A DNA stretch of 64,000 nt, from contig NZ_JACOPE010000001.1 of NCBI RefSeq assembly GCF_014287355.1, forward strand, positions 1,302,001 to 1,366,000, read 5' to 3'. Made by a program: the position numbers and the translations under genes. Positions 32,571 to 42,549 of the stretch are shown here, one piece after another. Within the stretch, counting starts at the first letter, position 1, and every line of letters begins with the position of its first letter. The notes beneath the pieces were generated by a model. That model did no database searches. It worked only from the letters and a program-made list of their open reading frames with translations, and had not been told where the DNA came from. The stretch comes from Ruminococcus hominis (GTDB lineage: Bacteria > Bacillota > Clostridia > Lachnospirales > Lachnospiraceae).

Positions 32571-35399
32571 ATGATTTCGAGAGCAAAGAAATATGTGGCA
32601 GTGTTACTGGTTTTTGTATGCGTGTGTATGATATTTTCTCCCCAGACTGTATATGCAGCCGAGGACAGTTCGCAGCATGAAACTGTCAAAGTCGGTTTCT
32701 TTGCCATGGATGGTTATCATGTGATGGATGAAGAAGGCAACCGCAGTGGGTATGGCTATGATTTTCTTCGGCTGATGGCCCGTTATTGGGATGTAGATTA
32801 CGAGTATGTCGGATATGATAAGAGCTGGGATGATATGCAGCAGATGCTTGAAGATGGCGAGATTGACATGGTAACATCTGCCCGCAAAACACCGGACAGA
32901 GAAGAAAAGTTTGATTTTTCACGTCCGATCGGAACCAATTATGGGATGCTGACCGTCCGCAGTGACAACAGCACGATTGTGGACGGCAATTACAGCACTT
33001 ACAACGGTATGCGTGTGGCGCTTTTGAATGGAAACACCCGGAATGAAGAGTTTGCGGATTTTGCAGACGACAAAGAATTTACATATGTTCCATCTTATTT
33101 TGATACGACCACAGAAATGGATGAAGCCCTTCAGAGCGAAAAAGTTGATGCGATTGTTACCAGTTCTCTGAGAAAAACAAACAATGAGCGAATCGTGGAG
33201 AAATTTGGCAGCAGCGATTTCTATGTCATTGTTAAAAAAGGCAATACAGAATTGCTGAATGAGATCAATTATGCAATCGATCAGATGAATGCAGTTGAGG
33301 GTGACTGGAAAACGACGCTTTACAATAAAAATTATGAAAGTATAGAAACTAAGAATCTGGAATATACGGAGAAAGAAAAAAGTATTATTTCACAGTATTC
33401 CAAGGACAACCCGCTTCATGTTCTGTGTGATCCGACCCGTTATCCATATTCTTATAATGAAAATGGTGAGATGAAGGGTATTATCCCGGATTACTTCCGG
33501 AAAATTGCAGACTATGCCGGGATTTCCTATGAGTTTCTTACACCTGCCACCAGAGATGAGTATATTGCTTATCAGAAAAATAAGGAAACCACAGATATGA
33601 GCATCGATGCGCGCCTGGAAACAGATAACTATGCTGAGACGAAAAAATGGGGGATTACTGCACCTTTCATTACGATGCAGCTGGCAAGGGTGACACGGCG
33701 TGACTTTGATGGAAAAATTAATGTTGTTACTACTGTTGACCAGACAGCATCAAATTCAATTGAAGATGCAATGGCACCCGGTGCAGAAAAACTGATGTGC
33801 AGTACCCGACAGGAAATGATGGAAGCTGTCCGTGAGGGTAAAGCAGATGCCGCCTTCGTCTACTATTACATGGCACAGGCGTTTGTGAACAGTGACACTA
33901 CGGGCACCATGACATATACTATGCTGGAACAGCCTATATTCACCTACCGCATGGTAATTTCATCAACTGAGAACCATGCGCTGGCTGGTATTCTGACGAA
34001 AGCAATGTATGCCATGCCCCAAAATCTTGTTGAAAATCTTGCAGCACAGTATACCACATACAAAGCAACAGAGCTGACATTTGTTGACTGGATACGTCTG
34101 CATCCTGTTGTTACTGTTTGGGTTCTTCTTATTTTTGGATGGCTGCTGACTACTATGGCTGTGATAATGGTGCGTCTCAGTGCAAGAAAAAAAGCTCAGA
34201 AGGCGGCCCAGGAGAAAGCTGAGGAAATGGCGGAACTGGCAGAGCATGCACAGGCTGCAAACAAGGCAAAAACAGCATTTCTGTCACATATGTCCCATGA
34301 TATGAGGACACCGATGAATGCAATCATAGGATTTACCGGTATTGCAATGAAAAACAATCCGTCAGACGAAGTGAAAAATTGTCTGGAAAAGATTGACGAA
34401 AGCTCAGAGCATTTACTGTCGCTGATCAATGATATATTAGATCTGACCCGCATCGAAAGTGGAAAAGTGAATTACAATCCGGTACCGGCGGATGTGAAAA
34501 ACATTACAGATTCTGCATTGGATATTACAAAAGGTTTTCTTATGAACAGGGATATCAACTTTAAAATTCAGCGTGAAGAAGCAAAGATTCCAAATGTACT
34601 TGCGGATCCTGCACGCCTGCGCGATGTGCTGGTCAATATTCTGAGCAATGCCGTGAAATTCACTCCGGATGGAGGGACGATTACATTTGAAGCCCGGTGT
34701 CAGGAAAAGGACGGGGATGGATATATAAATATGCGTTACCGCATTTCGGATACTGGTATTGGCATGAGTGAGGAATTTACAAAAGAAGTTTTTGAGGAAT
34801 TTGCACAGGAAGATTCCGGTGTGAGAACGCAGTACCATGGAGTTGGACTGGGGATGGCTATCGTAAAGAAGTATGTAGATATGATGGGCGGAACCATTTC
34901 CGTGCAGAGTAAAAAGCATGAGGGAACCACATTTACTGTGGATATTCCTTTGGAAATTACAGATAAGGAATGTAATAAGTCAGACACAGGCTTTTCTGAA
35001 AAGGTAAATCTTACAGGTGTGAATGTCCTTCTTGCAGAGGATAATGAACTGAATGCAGAGATTGCTGCCGTGCAGTTGGAAGAGTTAGGGATGAATGTAG
35101 AAAGAGCTGTGGATGGAAAGAATGCTGTTGAGATTTTCAGAAATCATCCGGAAGGCACATTTGATGTAATCCTGATGGATATCATGATGCCTGAAATGAA
35201 TGGTTATGAAGCAACAAAAGCAATCAGGGCAATGAATGACAGACCGGATGGAAAAAACATTCCTATTATAGCAATGACAGCTAATTCATTTGCAGAAGAT
35301 GTTCAGGCATCACTGGATGCAGGGATGAACGCACATTTGTCAAAGCCGATTGTGATTGATGAAGTTATAAAAACGATTTTAAGGTATGTATATAAATGA
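32571..35399 (+). CDS. Hybrid sensor histidine kinase with two solute-binding (SBP_bac_3) domains
   Basis: 942 residues. Signal peptide (1-29, ending VYAAED), two periplasmic-binding-protein-type domains (about 36-265, VKVGFFAMDGYHVMDEEGN; about 280-500, LHVLCDPTRYPYSYNENGE), one TM helix at about 512-534, HisKA with SHMSHDMRTPMNAIIG (His near 575), HATPase (NILSNAVKF, GVGLGMAIV), and a receiver (about 815-935, VILMDIMMP). The BvgS-like layout suggests sensing an amino acid or similar small solute. Preceded by aggaga and the three-hairpin element. Confidence 0.94.
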   Translation: MISRAKKYVAVLLVFVCVCMIFSPQTVYAAEDSSQHETVKVGFFAMDGYHVMDEEGNRSGYGYDFLRLMARYWDVDYEYVGYDKSWDDMQQMLEDGEIDMVTSARKTPDREEKFDFSRPIGTNYGMLTVRSDNSTIVDGNYSTYNGMRVALLNGNTRNEEFADFADDKEFTYVPSYFDTTTEMDEALQSEKVDAIVTSSLRKTNNERIVEKFGSSDFYVIVKKGNTELLNEINYAIDQMNAVEGDWKTTLYNKNYESIETKNLEYTEKEKSIISQYSKDNPLHVLCDPTRYPYSYNENGEMKGIIPDYFRKIADYAGISYEFLTPATRDEYIAYQKNKETTDMSIDARLETDNYAETKKWGITAPFITMQLARVTRRDFDGKINVVTTVDQTASNSIEDAMAPGAEKLMCSTRQEMMEAVREGKADAAFVYYYMAQAFVNSDTTGTMTYTMLEQPIFTYRMVISSTENHALAGILTKAMYAMPQNLVENLAAQYTTYKATELTFVDWIRLHPVVTVWVLLIFGWLLTTMAVIMVRLSARKKAQKAAQEKAEEMAELAEHAQAANKAKTAFLSHMSHDMRTPMNAIIGFTGIAMKNNPSDEVKNCLEKIDESSEHLLSLINDILDLTRIESGKVNYNPVPADVKNITDSALDITKGFLMNRDINFKIQREEAKIPNVLADPARLRDVLVNILSNAVKFTPDGGTITFEARCQEKDGDGYINMRYRISDTGIGMSEEFTKEVFEEFAQEDSGVRTQYHGVGLGMAIVKKYVDMMGGTISVQSKKHEGTTFTVDIPLEITDKECNKSDTGFSEKVNLTGVNVLLAEDNELNAEIAAVQLEELGMNVERAVDGKNAVEIFRNHPEGTFDVILMDIMMPEMNGYEATKAIRAMNDRPDGKNIPIIAMTANSFAEDVQASLDAGMNAHLSKPIVIDEVIKTILRYVYK

Positions 35400-35451
35400 T
35401 TAGCAGAGGTTCATGAATTAGTGGAATACAATTGACAGGAGGAACTTATGA

Positions 35452-36111
35452 GAAGAAATACCAATCTGTGCGCAGGTGGTATCGCTTGTTGATGTTTATG
35501 ATGCACTTACAAGTGAAAGATGTTATAAGAAAGCATTTAATCATGACACAGCGATTCAAATGATTCTGGATGGGCAATGCGGACAATTTAACCCCATCCT
35601 TCTGAAATGTTTGAAAGAACTGAGTCTTCAATTTTCAAATATGTTTGATAAGGAAATGGATGAAAATAGCTATCGCCATGAAGTACAGAGACTTTCTAAT
35701 GAAATACTCAGCGACAGATCTTTACCGAATCAAAATTATTCACAGAGTGTTGTCAAGGTCATGCAGGAAAAGATCGATTTCTTCAAATCAAACAGTGGAA
35801 TGTACTCAATTGATTACAATGCAATTTCAGGCCAATTAACTATCTTAAACGGAGAACATCAGATATTATGTCAGAGAGATAATCCGAAATTCAATTTGTT
35901 CAAAGAATTTGGAGTAAATGAAGAAGAGGTTCAATGTATTCGTGTTTTATTACATCAGACATCTGTACAAAATAAAGAAATATCTGCCACGATAAAAGCG
36001 ACGGCGGATAATAACAGTCAGATGTATAGAATGAAATTGCATACATTGTGGTCGCCTTTAAAGAAGGATGGATACATTGGAATCATTGGATATTTTGACA
36101 CTGTAAAATAA
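35452..36111 (+). pseudogene. HD-GYP-type protein, C-terminal remnant
   Basis: In the working frame the sequence begins just after a TGA with EEIPICAQVVSLVDVYDALTSERCYKKAF, the segment that follows the GYP motif in HD-GYP domains, and ends with a PAS-like region to residue about 210. The HD residues and everything before are missing. An in-frame GTG at 35476 has no ribosome binding site. A decayed c-di-GMP phosphodiesterase or response regulator. Confidence 0.75.
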
Positions 36112-36282
36112 ATATGAAGATTACAATCATAGAGTGTATGGAATCAAATCCATATGCTCTTTTTCTTGAAATAAGTATGCTTCAATTAGCTGAGTGGATA
36201 TGTTTGAAGATGAAAGAGAAAGAATACTAAGGTGGTCGGCTTTTACAGATGAACAAGAAGTTTAGGTTACTGTTCACACGCT

Positions 36283-36326
36283 ACTATCCCGCGAGGCGTT
36301 TTGGCATGAATATGCCAAAATCCCGA
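36283..36326. repeat. REP-like hairpin
   Basis: TTTTGGCAT (36299-36307) / ATGCCAAAA (36312-36320) with loop GAAT, flanked by CCCGCGAGGCG and ATCCCG. It has the look of a dispersed intergenic repeat; no T-run follows. Confidence 0.45.
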
Positions 36327-36362
36327 AACATTGTACAACCTTTACAAATTCGTCCATTATCA

Positions 36363-36391
36363 TTGCTATTTTTTGGTAAAAAGAGTATACT
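36363..36391 (+). promoter_or_regulatory. Promoter for the 912-residue kinase
   Basis: TTGCTA (36363-36368), 17-bp spacer, TATACT (36386-36391), 32 bp before the ATG. Confidence 0.5.
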
Positions 36392-36422
36392 TTAAAGCAC
36401 TAAACACCAGGAGTATAAAATT

Positions 36423-39161
36423 ATGAACACACACTCATCCGGATATTACAGCATAGACAAAGACTATAATATCCTAAGCTATAACGACACTGCCAAACAA
36501 CTGTACCCCAATCTCCAGCCGGGAGTGAAATGCTATAAGGCACTTATGGGGCTTGATTCCCCATGCCCGCCCTGCCCTGTAGCACTGGGGATACAGGGGC
36601 CAAAGACCTACCTGGATCCGATCCGTCATATTTATGAGACAGTTGATGCAGTAGAGACTGTACAGCCCGACGGTAGCAGAGGACATGCACTTGTATTCAG
36701 CACAGTAGCCGAAGGAGAAAGCCTGTCAAAGTCTATTCCCACAGGTGAGAACTCTCTCCGTCTGCTGGGTGCCATCAACCTGCTTGCTTCTGACTACATG
36801 TCTGTTTATGGCGTAAACCGGGAAACCGGGAAAATCTCCGTATATCGTTCCAGATTTACTGATGCTTTTGCGGATATTAAAGATAATGCGGACTATAAGC
36901 TGTCATTTAATTTTCTCATCCAGAAATATATTCATCCGGATGAGCGTTCCTATGTGTCCAGACACCTGAATTATGAAACCCTGCTGGAAAGACTTTCTCA
37001 GGAAGCCTCTTTCAAAATCCATTTCAGGGTTGTCACAGATACTGTCCATTACTATTATCTGCTCATTGCCAGAAACGGAAACGCCGATGACTATCGGGAT
37101 TTCGTAATTGCAGTGGCCTGTGAAGACAATGATGTGACAGCACGCAAAATCTATGAAAATCAGCTCCACTCTCTTCTGGCATCCATTACCCATGCTGCCG
37201 GCTACTTTCATCTCGACCTTACAGATGATAAGATTCTGAAGATCGGAGGCACTTCTGCCCTGGCCTATAAGATAGATGCTGACGTTTCCATTGACCATTT
37301 TATTGCAGAGACTGCTGTTTTTATACCGGTATTAAAGGACAGAAACGATTTCATTAACGCATTTTGCCGCAGTTCCCTGATGAAAAGCTACGAGGACGGT
37401 CAGGTAGAGGTCACCAGAGTTTCCCGCTGTCTCTACGATGACAATATAACCAGGCTTTCCAAATATGTGACAAGACTGCTGCTCAATCCTTCCAATAACC
37501 ATCTGGAAGCAATTCTCTACGGTGAGGATGTCACCAGAACACAGGAAGCCTATGAGACACAGGTAAGTATTGTCCAGACACTGAGCAGCAACTACCTGAA
37601 CGTATACCTGATCAATCCCAGAGAAAAAACTCTCTCTGTGATCAAGCAGGAAGACCGCGATGTCCCTGCTCCAGACAAAAAACACAACAATACATACCCC
37701 TATGATCTTTTCCTCTCAGGCTATATCCGGCAGCGTGTATATCCGGATGACCGTACAATGCTGGAAGAATCACTGGAACTGGATAATGTAATGAGTGTTT
37801 TGTCCGGTCAGTCCGAATACAAGGGGAATTACCGGATAAATGACAGGGATGGTATCCATTACTATCAGTTCCGCTTTATCAAAAACGAAGACTCCGGTAT
37901 CATTGTTCTGGGATTTTTGAATGTGGACGATGTGGTGGAATCAGAAATCAGACACCAGAAGCTTCTCAAAGAAGCTCTTGATACTGCCGAACGTGCCAAT
38001 GCAGAGAAATCCAATTTTCTTTCCCGTATGTCCCACGATATGCGTACGCCGTTGAATGGGATCATTGGTCTGCTGGAAATTGATAAAAAGCACGAAAATG
38101 ATATCGGATTCTTGAAAAGTAATCGTGAAAAAGCATTCATTTCAGCCAGTCATCTGCTCTCTCTTATCAATGATGTACTGGATATGTCCAAGATCGAGGA
38201 GGGCGGACTTGTACTCAACCATGAACCTTTTGATCTGATCAGATATGAAAAAGAGACACAGATGCTGATTGATATGCAGGCACAGAAAAACGGCATTGAT
38301 TTCACCGTTCATATCGCACCGGAGATATACGAACATCCCTTTGTATACGGCAGCCCTCTGCACCTCCGTCGTGCCATGATGAATATTTACAGTAACTGTA
38401 TCAAATACAACAGAGAAAATGGGGCAATCCATACGGAGATCCATGCTCTCCCTTCCCATGATCATAAGCTGGTCTGCAGATGGACGATCTCTGATACGGG
38501 AATCGGCATCAACAAAGAATATCTGGAGAAGATCTTTGAACCCTTTACTCAGGAGAATATGGATGCCCGAAGTGTATATCATGGCACCGGACTGGGTATG
38601 AGCATTGCCAAAGCGCTATTTGAACAGATGGGTGGTACCATTGAGATTTCCAGTACTCCGGGTATCGGAAGTACTTTTGTGATCACTTTGCCATTTGAAG
38701 AGGCAGAAGAAACGGATATCTCTTCTGAGCCAGAATCTGAGCGAAACTCCATTCAGGGCATAAAGATCTTGCTGGCAGAGGATAATGAAATAAACAGAGA
38801 AGTGGCACAGGTACTCCTTGAAGAGGAAGGTGCTGTGGTAACTGCAGTATCCAATGGCAGGGAAGCTGTAAAACTTTTCTCCCGTCACCCCGAGGGGACA
38901 TTTGATGTGATACTTATGGATATTATGATGCCTCTGATGGACGGATACGAGGCCACACGCCAGATCCGGAAGCTTGACAGGACGGATGCTTCTTCCATTC
39001 CCATCATCGCACTGACCGCTAATGCTTTTGCAGAGGATGTACGCCATGCACTGGACTGTGGTATGAACGCACATCTGGCCAAACCACTGGATGTAGAAAA
39101 AATGATCCATACGATTGCCTGTTACTGTTCAAGGGTATGCATAAGTCATTGTAAAAAGTGA
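36423..39161 (+). CDS. Cytoplasmic PAS-rich hybrid sensor histidine kinase
   Basis: 912 residues, no signal peptide or membrane helix. A first PAS-like domain (GYYSIDKDYNILSYNDTAKQL) includes a CPPCP cysteine motif near residue 58, then at least two further PAS-like regions (to about 510), HisKA (SRMSHDMRTPLNGIIG, His near 541), HATPase (GTGLGMSIAKAL) and a receiver (about 785-905, VILMDIMMPLMDGYEATR). It uses more C-ending and G/C-rich codons than its neighbours, suggesting a separate origin. Confidence 0.92.
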   Translation: MNTHSSGYYSIDKDYNILSYNDTAKQLYPNLQPGVKCYKALMGLDSPCPPCPVALGIQGPKTYLDPIRHIYETVDAVETVQPDGSRGHALVFSTVAEGESLSKSIPTGENSLRLLGAINLLASDYMSVYGVNRETGKISVYRSRFTDAFADIKDNADYKLSFNFLIQKYIHPDERSYVSRHLNYETLLERLSQEASFKIHFRVVTDTVHYYYLLIARNGNADDYRDFVIAVACEDNDVTARKIYENQLHSLLASITHAAGYFHLDLTDDKILKIGGTSALAYKIDADVSIDHFIAETAVFIPVLKDRNDFINAFCRSSLMKSYEDGQVEVTRVSRCLYDDNITRLSKYVTRLLLNPSNNHLEAILYGEDVTRTQEAYETQVSIVQTLSSNYLNVYLINPREKTLSVIKQEDRDVPAPDKKHNNTYPYDLFLSGYIRQRVYPDDRTMLEESLELDNVMSVLSGQSEYKGNYRINDRDGIHYYQFRFIKNEDSGIIVLGFLNVDDVVESEIRHQKLLKEALDTAERANAEKSNFLSRMSHDMRTPLNGIIGLLEIDKKHENDIGFLKSNREKAFISASHLLSLINDVLDMSKIEEGGLVLNHEPFDLIRYEKETQMLIDMQAQKNGIDFTVHIAPEIYEHPFVYGSPLHLRRAMMNIYSNCIKYNRENGAIHTEIHALPSHDHKLVCRWTISDTGIGINKEYLEKIFEPFTQENMDARSVYHGTGLGMSIAKALFEQMGGTIEISSTPGIGSTFVITLPFEEAEETDISSEPESERNSIQGIKILLAEDNEINREVAQVLLEEEGAVVTAVSNGREAVKLFSRHPEGTFDVILMDIMMPLMDGYEATRQIRKLDRTDASSIPIIALTANAFAEDVRHALDCGMNAHLAKPLDVEKMIHTIACYCSRVCISHCKK

Positions 39162-39219
39162 CGAATTTTTATTTTTTTATATTGTGGATAATCATGTTCA
39201 GCAGAAAAAACTGTGTTTA

Positions 39220-39484
39220 TAGTTTTTTCTGCTGTTCCTTGTTGTGTGATACGAATCATGTTCTGTCATCAGCTTATAGCGAAGTTGTTGTTGTCGGTGC
39301 AGGAGCAGATGCAGTAGATTATAAACTGATCAGTATTTGCCATAAAGGAGATATTGTCGTATCACAGGACTACGGTGTAGCTGCAATGGCATTGGGAAAA
39401 GGTGCTTATGCTATTCATCAATCAGGTAAATGGTACACGAATGATAATATTGATCAGATGCTAATGGAACGACAGAAGCTATAA
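39220..39484 (+). pseudogene. YaiI/YqxD (UPF0178) family fragment
   Basis: In-frame from about 39220: LLCDTNHVLSSAYSEVVVVGAGADAVDYKLIS, HKGDIVVSQDYGVAAMALGKGAYAIHQSG, the core of the UPF0178 family. The first about 25 residues are replaced by unrelated sequence and the last about 45 are cut at a stop after MERQKL. A decayed gene. Confidence 0.75.
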
Positions 39485-39533
39485 AGACTTAAAACAAAAA
39501 CAGAAGAGTGCAATATCAGATAAAACATACAAA

Positions 39534-39779
39534 ATGTACTTGAAGTTTTATCTTGAGAATCAGCGAATGCCGGATGCTACTGAAATGAATGATATATGCA
39601 AAAGGTTGTTTACGGCAGTTCAATCGCTTGCTTCTAAAACGGAATATGAAGAATTTTATAAAATTGTGGAAAAGCGTGAAAAAAGTTATGAAGAACGTAT
39701 CCTAAGAGACATTCAGAGTGGAATTACACTGGAAACACTTATGGCAAAAAAACATAAGAAAATGTCGGAAGTAAGTTAG
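39534..39779 (+). CDS. Hypothetical protein, possibly N-terminally truncated
   Basis: 81 residues from ATG 39534, no clear ribosome binding site; the frame is open upstream to about 39490, so the start may be lost. Charged and helical (CKRLFTAVQSL, EEFYKIVEKREKSYEERIL). Its end overlaps the convergent relaxase relic by 41 bp. Family not recognised; likely part of the mobile-element debris. Confidence 0.4.
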   Translation: MYLKFYLENQRMPDATEMNDICKRLFTAVQSLASKTEYEEFYKIVEKREKSYEERILRDIQSGITLETLMAKKHKKMSEVS

Positions 39780-40684
39780 AACTGCTCTCAGGAGCATCGA
39801 GCAGCACAGAGAAATTTTGCTGAATGATATCCAGTGTTTTCCGCTTTTTCTGTAATTCTTTTTTTCCCCGGACGGTAACAGCCTGTTCAGATTCAAGATT
39901 TTCAATTTGTTTCTGGATTTTATTAGAGCTTGGGATTTTGGTAACACCGAGATCCTGAAGCTCTTTTTTTAGTGAATCGTGGAGTTGGTATTCTGCCTGA
40001 TGCTTGGTCCGGTATGCTTTTGGATTTTTAGAAGATTTATAATCTTCAATTACTTTAAGGCAAAGCCGGTAAGAATCACAGTGTTTTTGAATGATTTTCT
40101 GCATGCTCAGATCACTGGTGATTTGTGCTATTCTCAGATCAGCCGCTTTAACAGAAGCATCAACATCAGAAATATGCTGCTGGAAATCTTCATAATTCAG
40201 CAGGTTATTTTCAGAAAGGTAGTTGAAGGTACGAGCCGCTTCTTTCAGGTTATTGAGTTTTGCCCATCGTTCAAAACCTTCACGATTGCCTGTTGTTACA
40301 TAGGTGGAAATATTGATATACAGGCGAGCTTCTCTGGATAGGTGCCTTGGAGCTTTCGCTTTGCTACGATTTTTAGCCAGACGTATACGGACATTTTCCT
40401 TTCAGTGCTTCGTCTGCAAATTGCTGCCCTAAGCGCTGGGCAGTTTCGGCATCAACTTCTCCAGGTTTGAAGGACTGGATCAGATGAAATGCCAGGTTAT
40501 CACTTTTATCCATTCCATTCTTTTTTGCATGTTCTCTCGTCATGGCAAATTCCATATCAGCTGTTTCAGGAGAACAGCCAAAACTGGAAACTAAAAGTTT
40601 TTCATCTGTCTTATCTGGATTTGTAATATAGTCCAGTATTTTCTTGTCTGCTACTTTAATGGGGAAGATCTTAAGATACGCCAT
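39739..40684 (-). pseudogene. MobA-type relaxase, internally deleted and frameshifted
   Basis: Begins at 40684 (MAYLKIFPIKVADKKILDYITNPDKT, then FHLIQSFKPGEVDAETA), the N-terminus of a MOBP-type relaxase, up to KGKCPYTSG and a stop at 40373. The DNA then continues in another frame (RLAKNRSKAKAPRHLSREARLYINISTYV... to the stop at 39739), the C-terminal part. The catalytic HxDxxxxH segment expected between them is deleted. Not functional. Confidence 0.85.
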
Positions 40685-40845
40685 AATTCTTTCACCATCT
40701 CTTTCAATTCTTGCATTTCTTCTGGATATAGATCTCCGGTGGTATTTACCTTTTTTGCAATCTGGTTGATATTTACACCAATCTTGTGCATTTCCTCATA
40801 CTGTTTCTTCAGTGGAGAGGTAACGTTGCTTTCAGCGTTTTTCAA
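40651..40845 (-). pseudogene. MobC-type relaxosome protein, C-terminal fragment
   Basis: 64 codons including EEMHKIGVNINQIAKKVNTTGDLY, the conserved NINQIA core of MobC accessory proteins, ending in the start of the relaxase frame. The N-terminal ribbon-helix-helix half is missing. Confidence 0.75.
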
Positions 40846-40912
40846 TTTAGGGCAGGGTACCCTAAATTGGGATTTCCCGGAAGTGTATCCTCACTTCCTG
40901 TCCTTGCTGTTT
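40846..40912. other. Candidate oriT remnant
   Basis: Just upstream of mobC: AATTTAGGG / CCCTAAATT perfect 9-bp inverted repeat with 7-base centre, then GAAGTG / CACTTC (read on the minus strand) around AGGATA. Inverted repeats beside mobC are the normal oriT position; no nick site can be assigned. Confidence 0.4.
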
Positions 40913-41038
40913 TACCCCTCTATTAGTTAAAGTCAGGAGAACCAGGAAAATGCAAAAGAATTTGGCAGGTAGTACGGGAGTTAAAAATATGGTATGATTA
41001 TGGGCAGGATATCAGAATAATCAGGAGTTGAATAAACT

Positions 41039-41412
41039 GTGAAGAAAGAAGAAATTTTTGAATATGTGAAGAAACAGTATGGTACGGTGCGGAGTATTTA
41101 TGGGCACAATCACCGGATAATGCTGTGCTGCGACATAAGAATGGAAAATGGTATGCTGTAGTTATGAGTGTTGAAAAATGCAAACTCGGATTGGAAGGAA
41201 ATGAATTTGTCGATATTATGAATGTAAAATGTGATCCGGAAATGACAAGTGTGATTATTCAGAACTTTGGATTTTTGTCAGGATACCATATGAACAAACA
41301 GCACTGGATCACAATTTTACTGGATGGATCAGTAAGTGAAGCAAAGACATTAGATTTTTTGGATATGAGTTATGACCTGATTGATGGAGCAGACAGAAAG
41401 GAAAACAAATGA
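41039..41412 (+). pseudogene. MmcQ/YjbR family DNA-binding protein, one-base frameshift
   Basis: GTG 41039 (RBS aggag) begins KKEEIFEYVKKQYGTV; at 41090 the frame breaks and the rest of the family sequence (EYLWAQSPDNAVLRHKNGKWY, then NVKCDPEM, NKQHWITILLDG) continues in the next frame to 41412. Restoring one C to give CCG GAG repairs it, so the damage is a single deletion or a sequencing error. The next gene overlaps by 4 bases. Confidence 0.85.
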
Positions 41413-41840
41413 GAAAAGCGATTGTATATGCATCTGTACATCATGGAAATACAGAAAAAATAGTAAAGGGAATAGCAGAAGAGTGCCAGGTAGATTTGAT
41501 TGATGCTGTAAAACAGCCAGATGCAGATCTGAGCAGTTATGATATGATTGGGTTTGCATCAGGAATCTATTTTTCAAAATTTCATCAGTCGATATTGAGA
41601 TTTGCAGAGAAGAATCTACCGGACGATAAAAGGGTATTTCTGATCTGTACTTATGGTGGAAGTGCGAATTATAAATCCATAGAGCAGATTTTGGACAAGA
41701 AGCATTCTACAGCAATCGGAAAATTCGGATGCAAGGGCTATGACACATTTGGCCCATTTAAACTGGTGGGTGGTATAGCAAAAGGGCATCCAGATGAAAA
41801 AGATATAAAAAATGCAGTTGAGTTTGTAAAAGGACTTTAA
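41409..41840 (+). CDS. Flavodoxin family protein
   Basis: 143 residues. FMN loop SVHHGNTEKIVKGIAEE, GFASGIYFSKFH near residue 53 and LICTYGGSANY near 79. Related to menaquinone-dependent protoporphyrinogen oxidase-like flavodoxins. Overlaps the YjbR-family gene and is followed by a terminator. Confidence 0.88.
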   Translation: MRKAIVYASVHHGNTEKIVKGIAEECQVDLIDAVKQPDADLSSYDMIGFASGIYFSKFHQSILRFAEKNLPDDKRVFLICTYGGSANYKSIEQILDKKHSTAIGKFGCKGYDTFGPFKLVGGIAKGHPDEKDIKNAVEFVKGL

Positions 41841-41858
41841 ATAGTTTAGCGAAAAAGA

Positions 41859-41884
41859 AAAACTGGGGAACAGTCCTCGGTTTT
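41859..41884. terminator. Terminator between convergent genes
   Basis: AAAACTGGGGA / TCCTCGGTTTT stem with two wobble pairs and loop ACAG, with A-run left and T-run right. Confidence 0.65.
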
Positions 41885-41898
41885 CTGATATTTGCGGG

Positions 41899-42099
41899 TC
41901 AGTCTTCAATTTGAAAAATCTCTTCTACTGGCATTTTCAGATAATGTGCCAGACGGATTGCAATTTCGAGAGACGCATTTCGCTTACCACGCTCAATGCG
42001 TCCGATGGTATCACTGCAAGAACCGACAGCTTTTGCAAGATCCGCCTGAACGAGATTTCGTTTTTCACGGATATCTTTAAGTGTGTTGTTAATTGCCAT
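41899..42099 (-). CDS. XRE family helix-turn-helix protein
   Basis: 66 residues, a single Cro/C1-type domain (LKDIREKRNLVQADLAKAVGSCSDTIGRIERGKRNASLEIAIRL shows the HTH pair) of the short YozG/plasmid-regulator kind. It has a ggaagtg ribosome binding site. Probable regulator of a mobile element, next to the S24 fragment. Confidence 0.9.
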   Translation of the reverse strand: MAINNTLKDIREKRNLVQADLAKAVGSCSDTIGRIERGKRNASLEIAIRLAHYLKMPVEEIFQIED

Positions 42100-42156
42100 T
42101 TTATCACTTCCTTTATTATTTTCAGCAGGAGCAGGCTAGAAGTCTGCAGTTGATCT

Positions 42157-42549
42157 TTAATGAAAACCAGGGATTTCTGCCCCTTTGCATTTTCCGATTA
42201 CTTTCCCAAAGATTTTAAAAGAATCAGATTCATAAATCTGGATTGGATGATACTTTTCATTCAATGAAACAAGGTAAACTCCATCTGGTCCGTCATGCAG
42301 CTCTTTGATATAGGTATTGCCATTGAGATAGAAGATACCGATTTCACCGTTGGAGATACTGTCTTGTTTATGAACCCATGCAACATCTCCGGTATGATAC
42401 ATTGGTTCCATACTGTCACCAGATATGCGGATTCCAAAATCCGTTTTCTCGGGTGCAAGATGACAGCAGGATAGCGCATTTTGAAAGGAGTTTTTATGAG
42501 TATACGTGTACTTTTCATCTGCCACGACAGTGTTTAAGGAATGGAGCAA
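42157..42549 (-). pseudogene. LexA/CI-type S24 peptidase repressor, N-terminal domain lost
   Basis: The S24 fold is present with catalytic Ser in RISGDSMEPM (near 46) and Lys in GNTYIKEL (near 82). The DNA-binding domain is missing: the first about 18 codons are antisense to a phosphatase-gene relic (42505-42535), so the true N-terminus was cut at this junction. A decayed SOS-type repressor of a mobile element. Confidence 0.7.

Noticed and set aside
39979..40341. 120-codon plus-strand frame across the relaxase relic
   Set aside because: It is antisense to clear relaxase C-terminal codons and has hydrophobic, low-quality composition.
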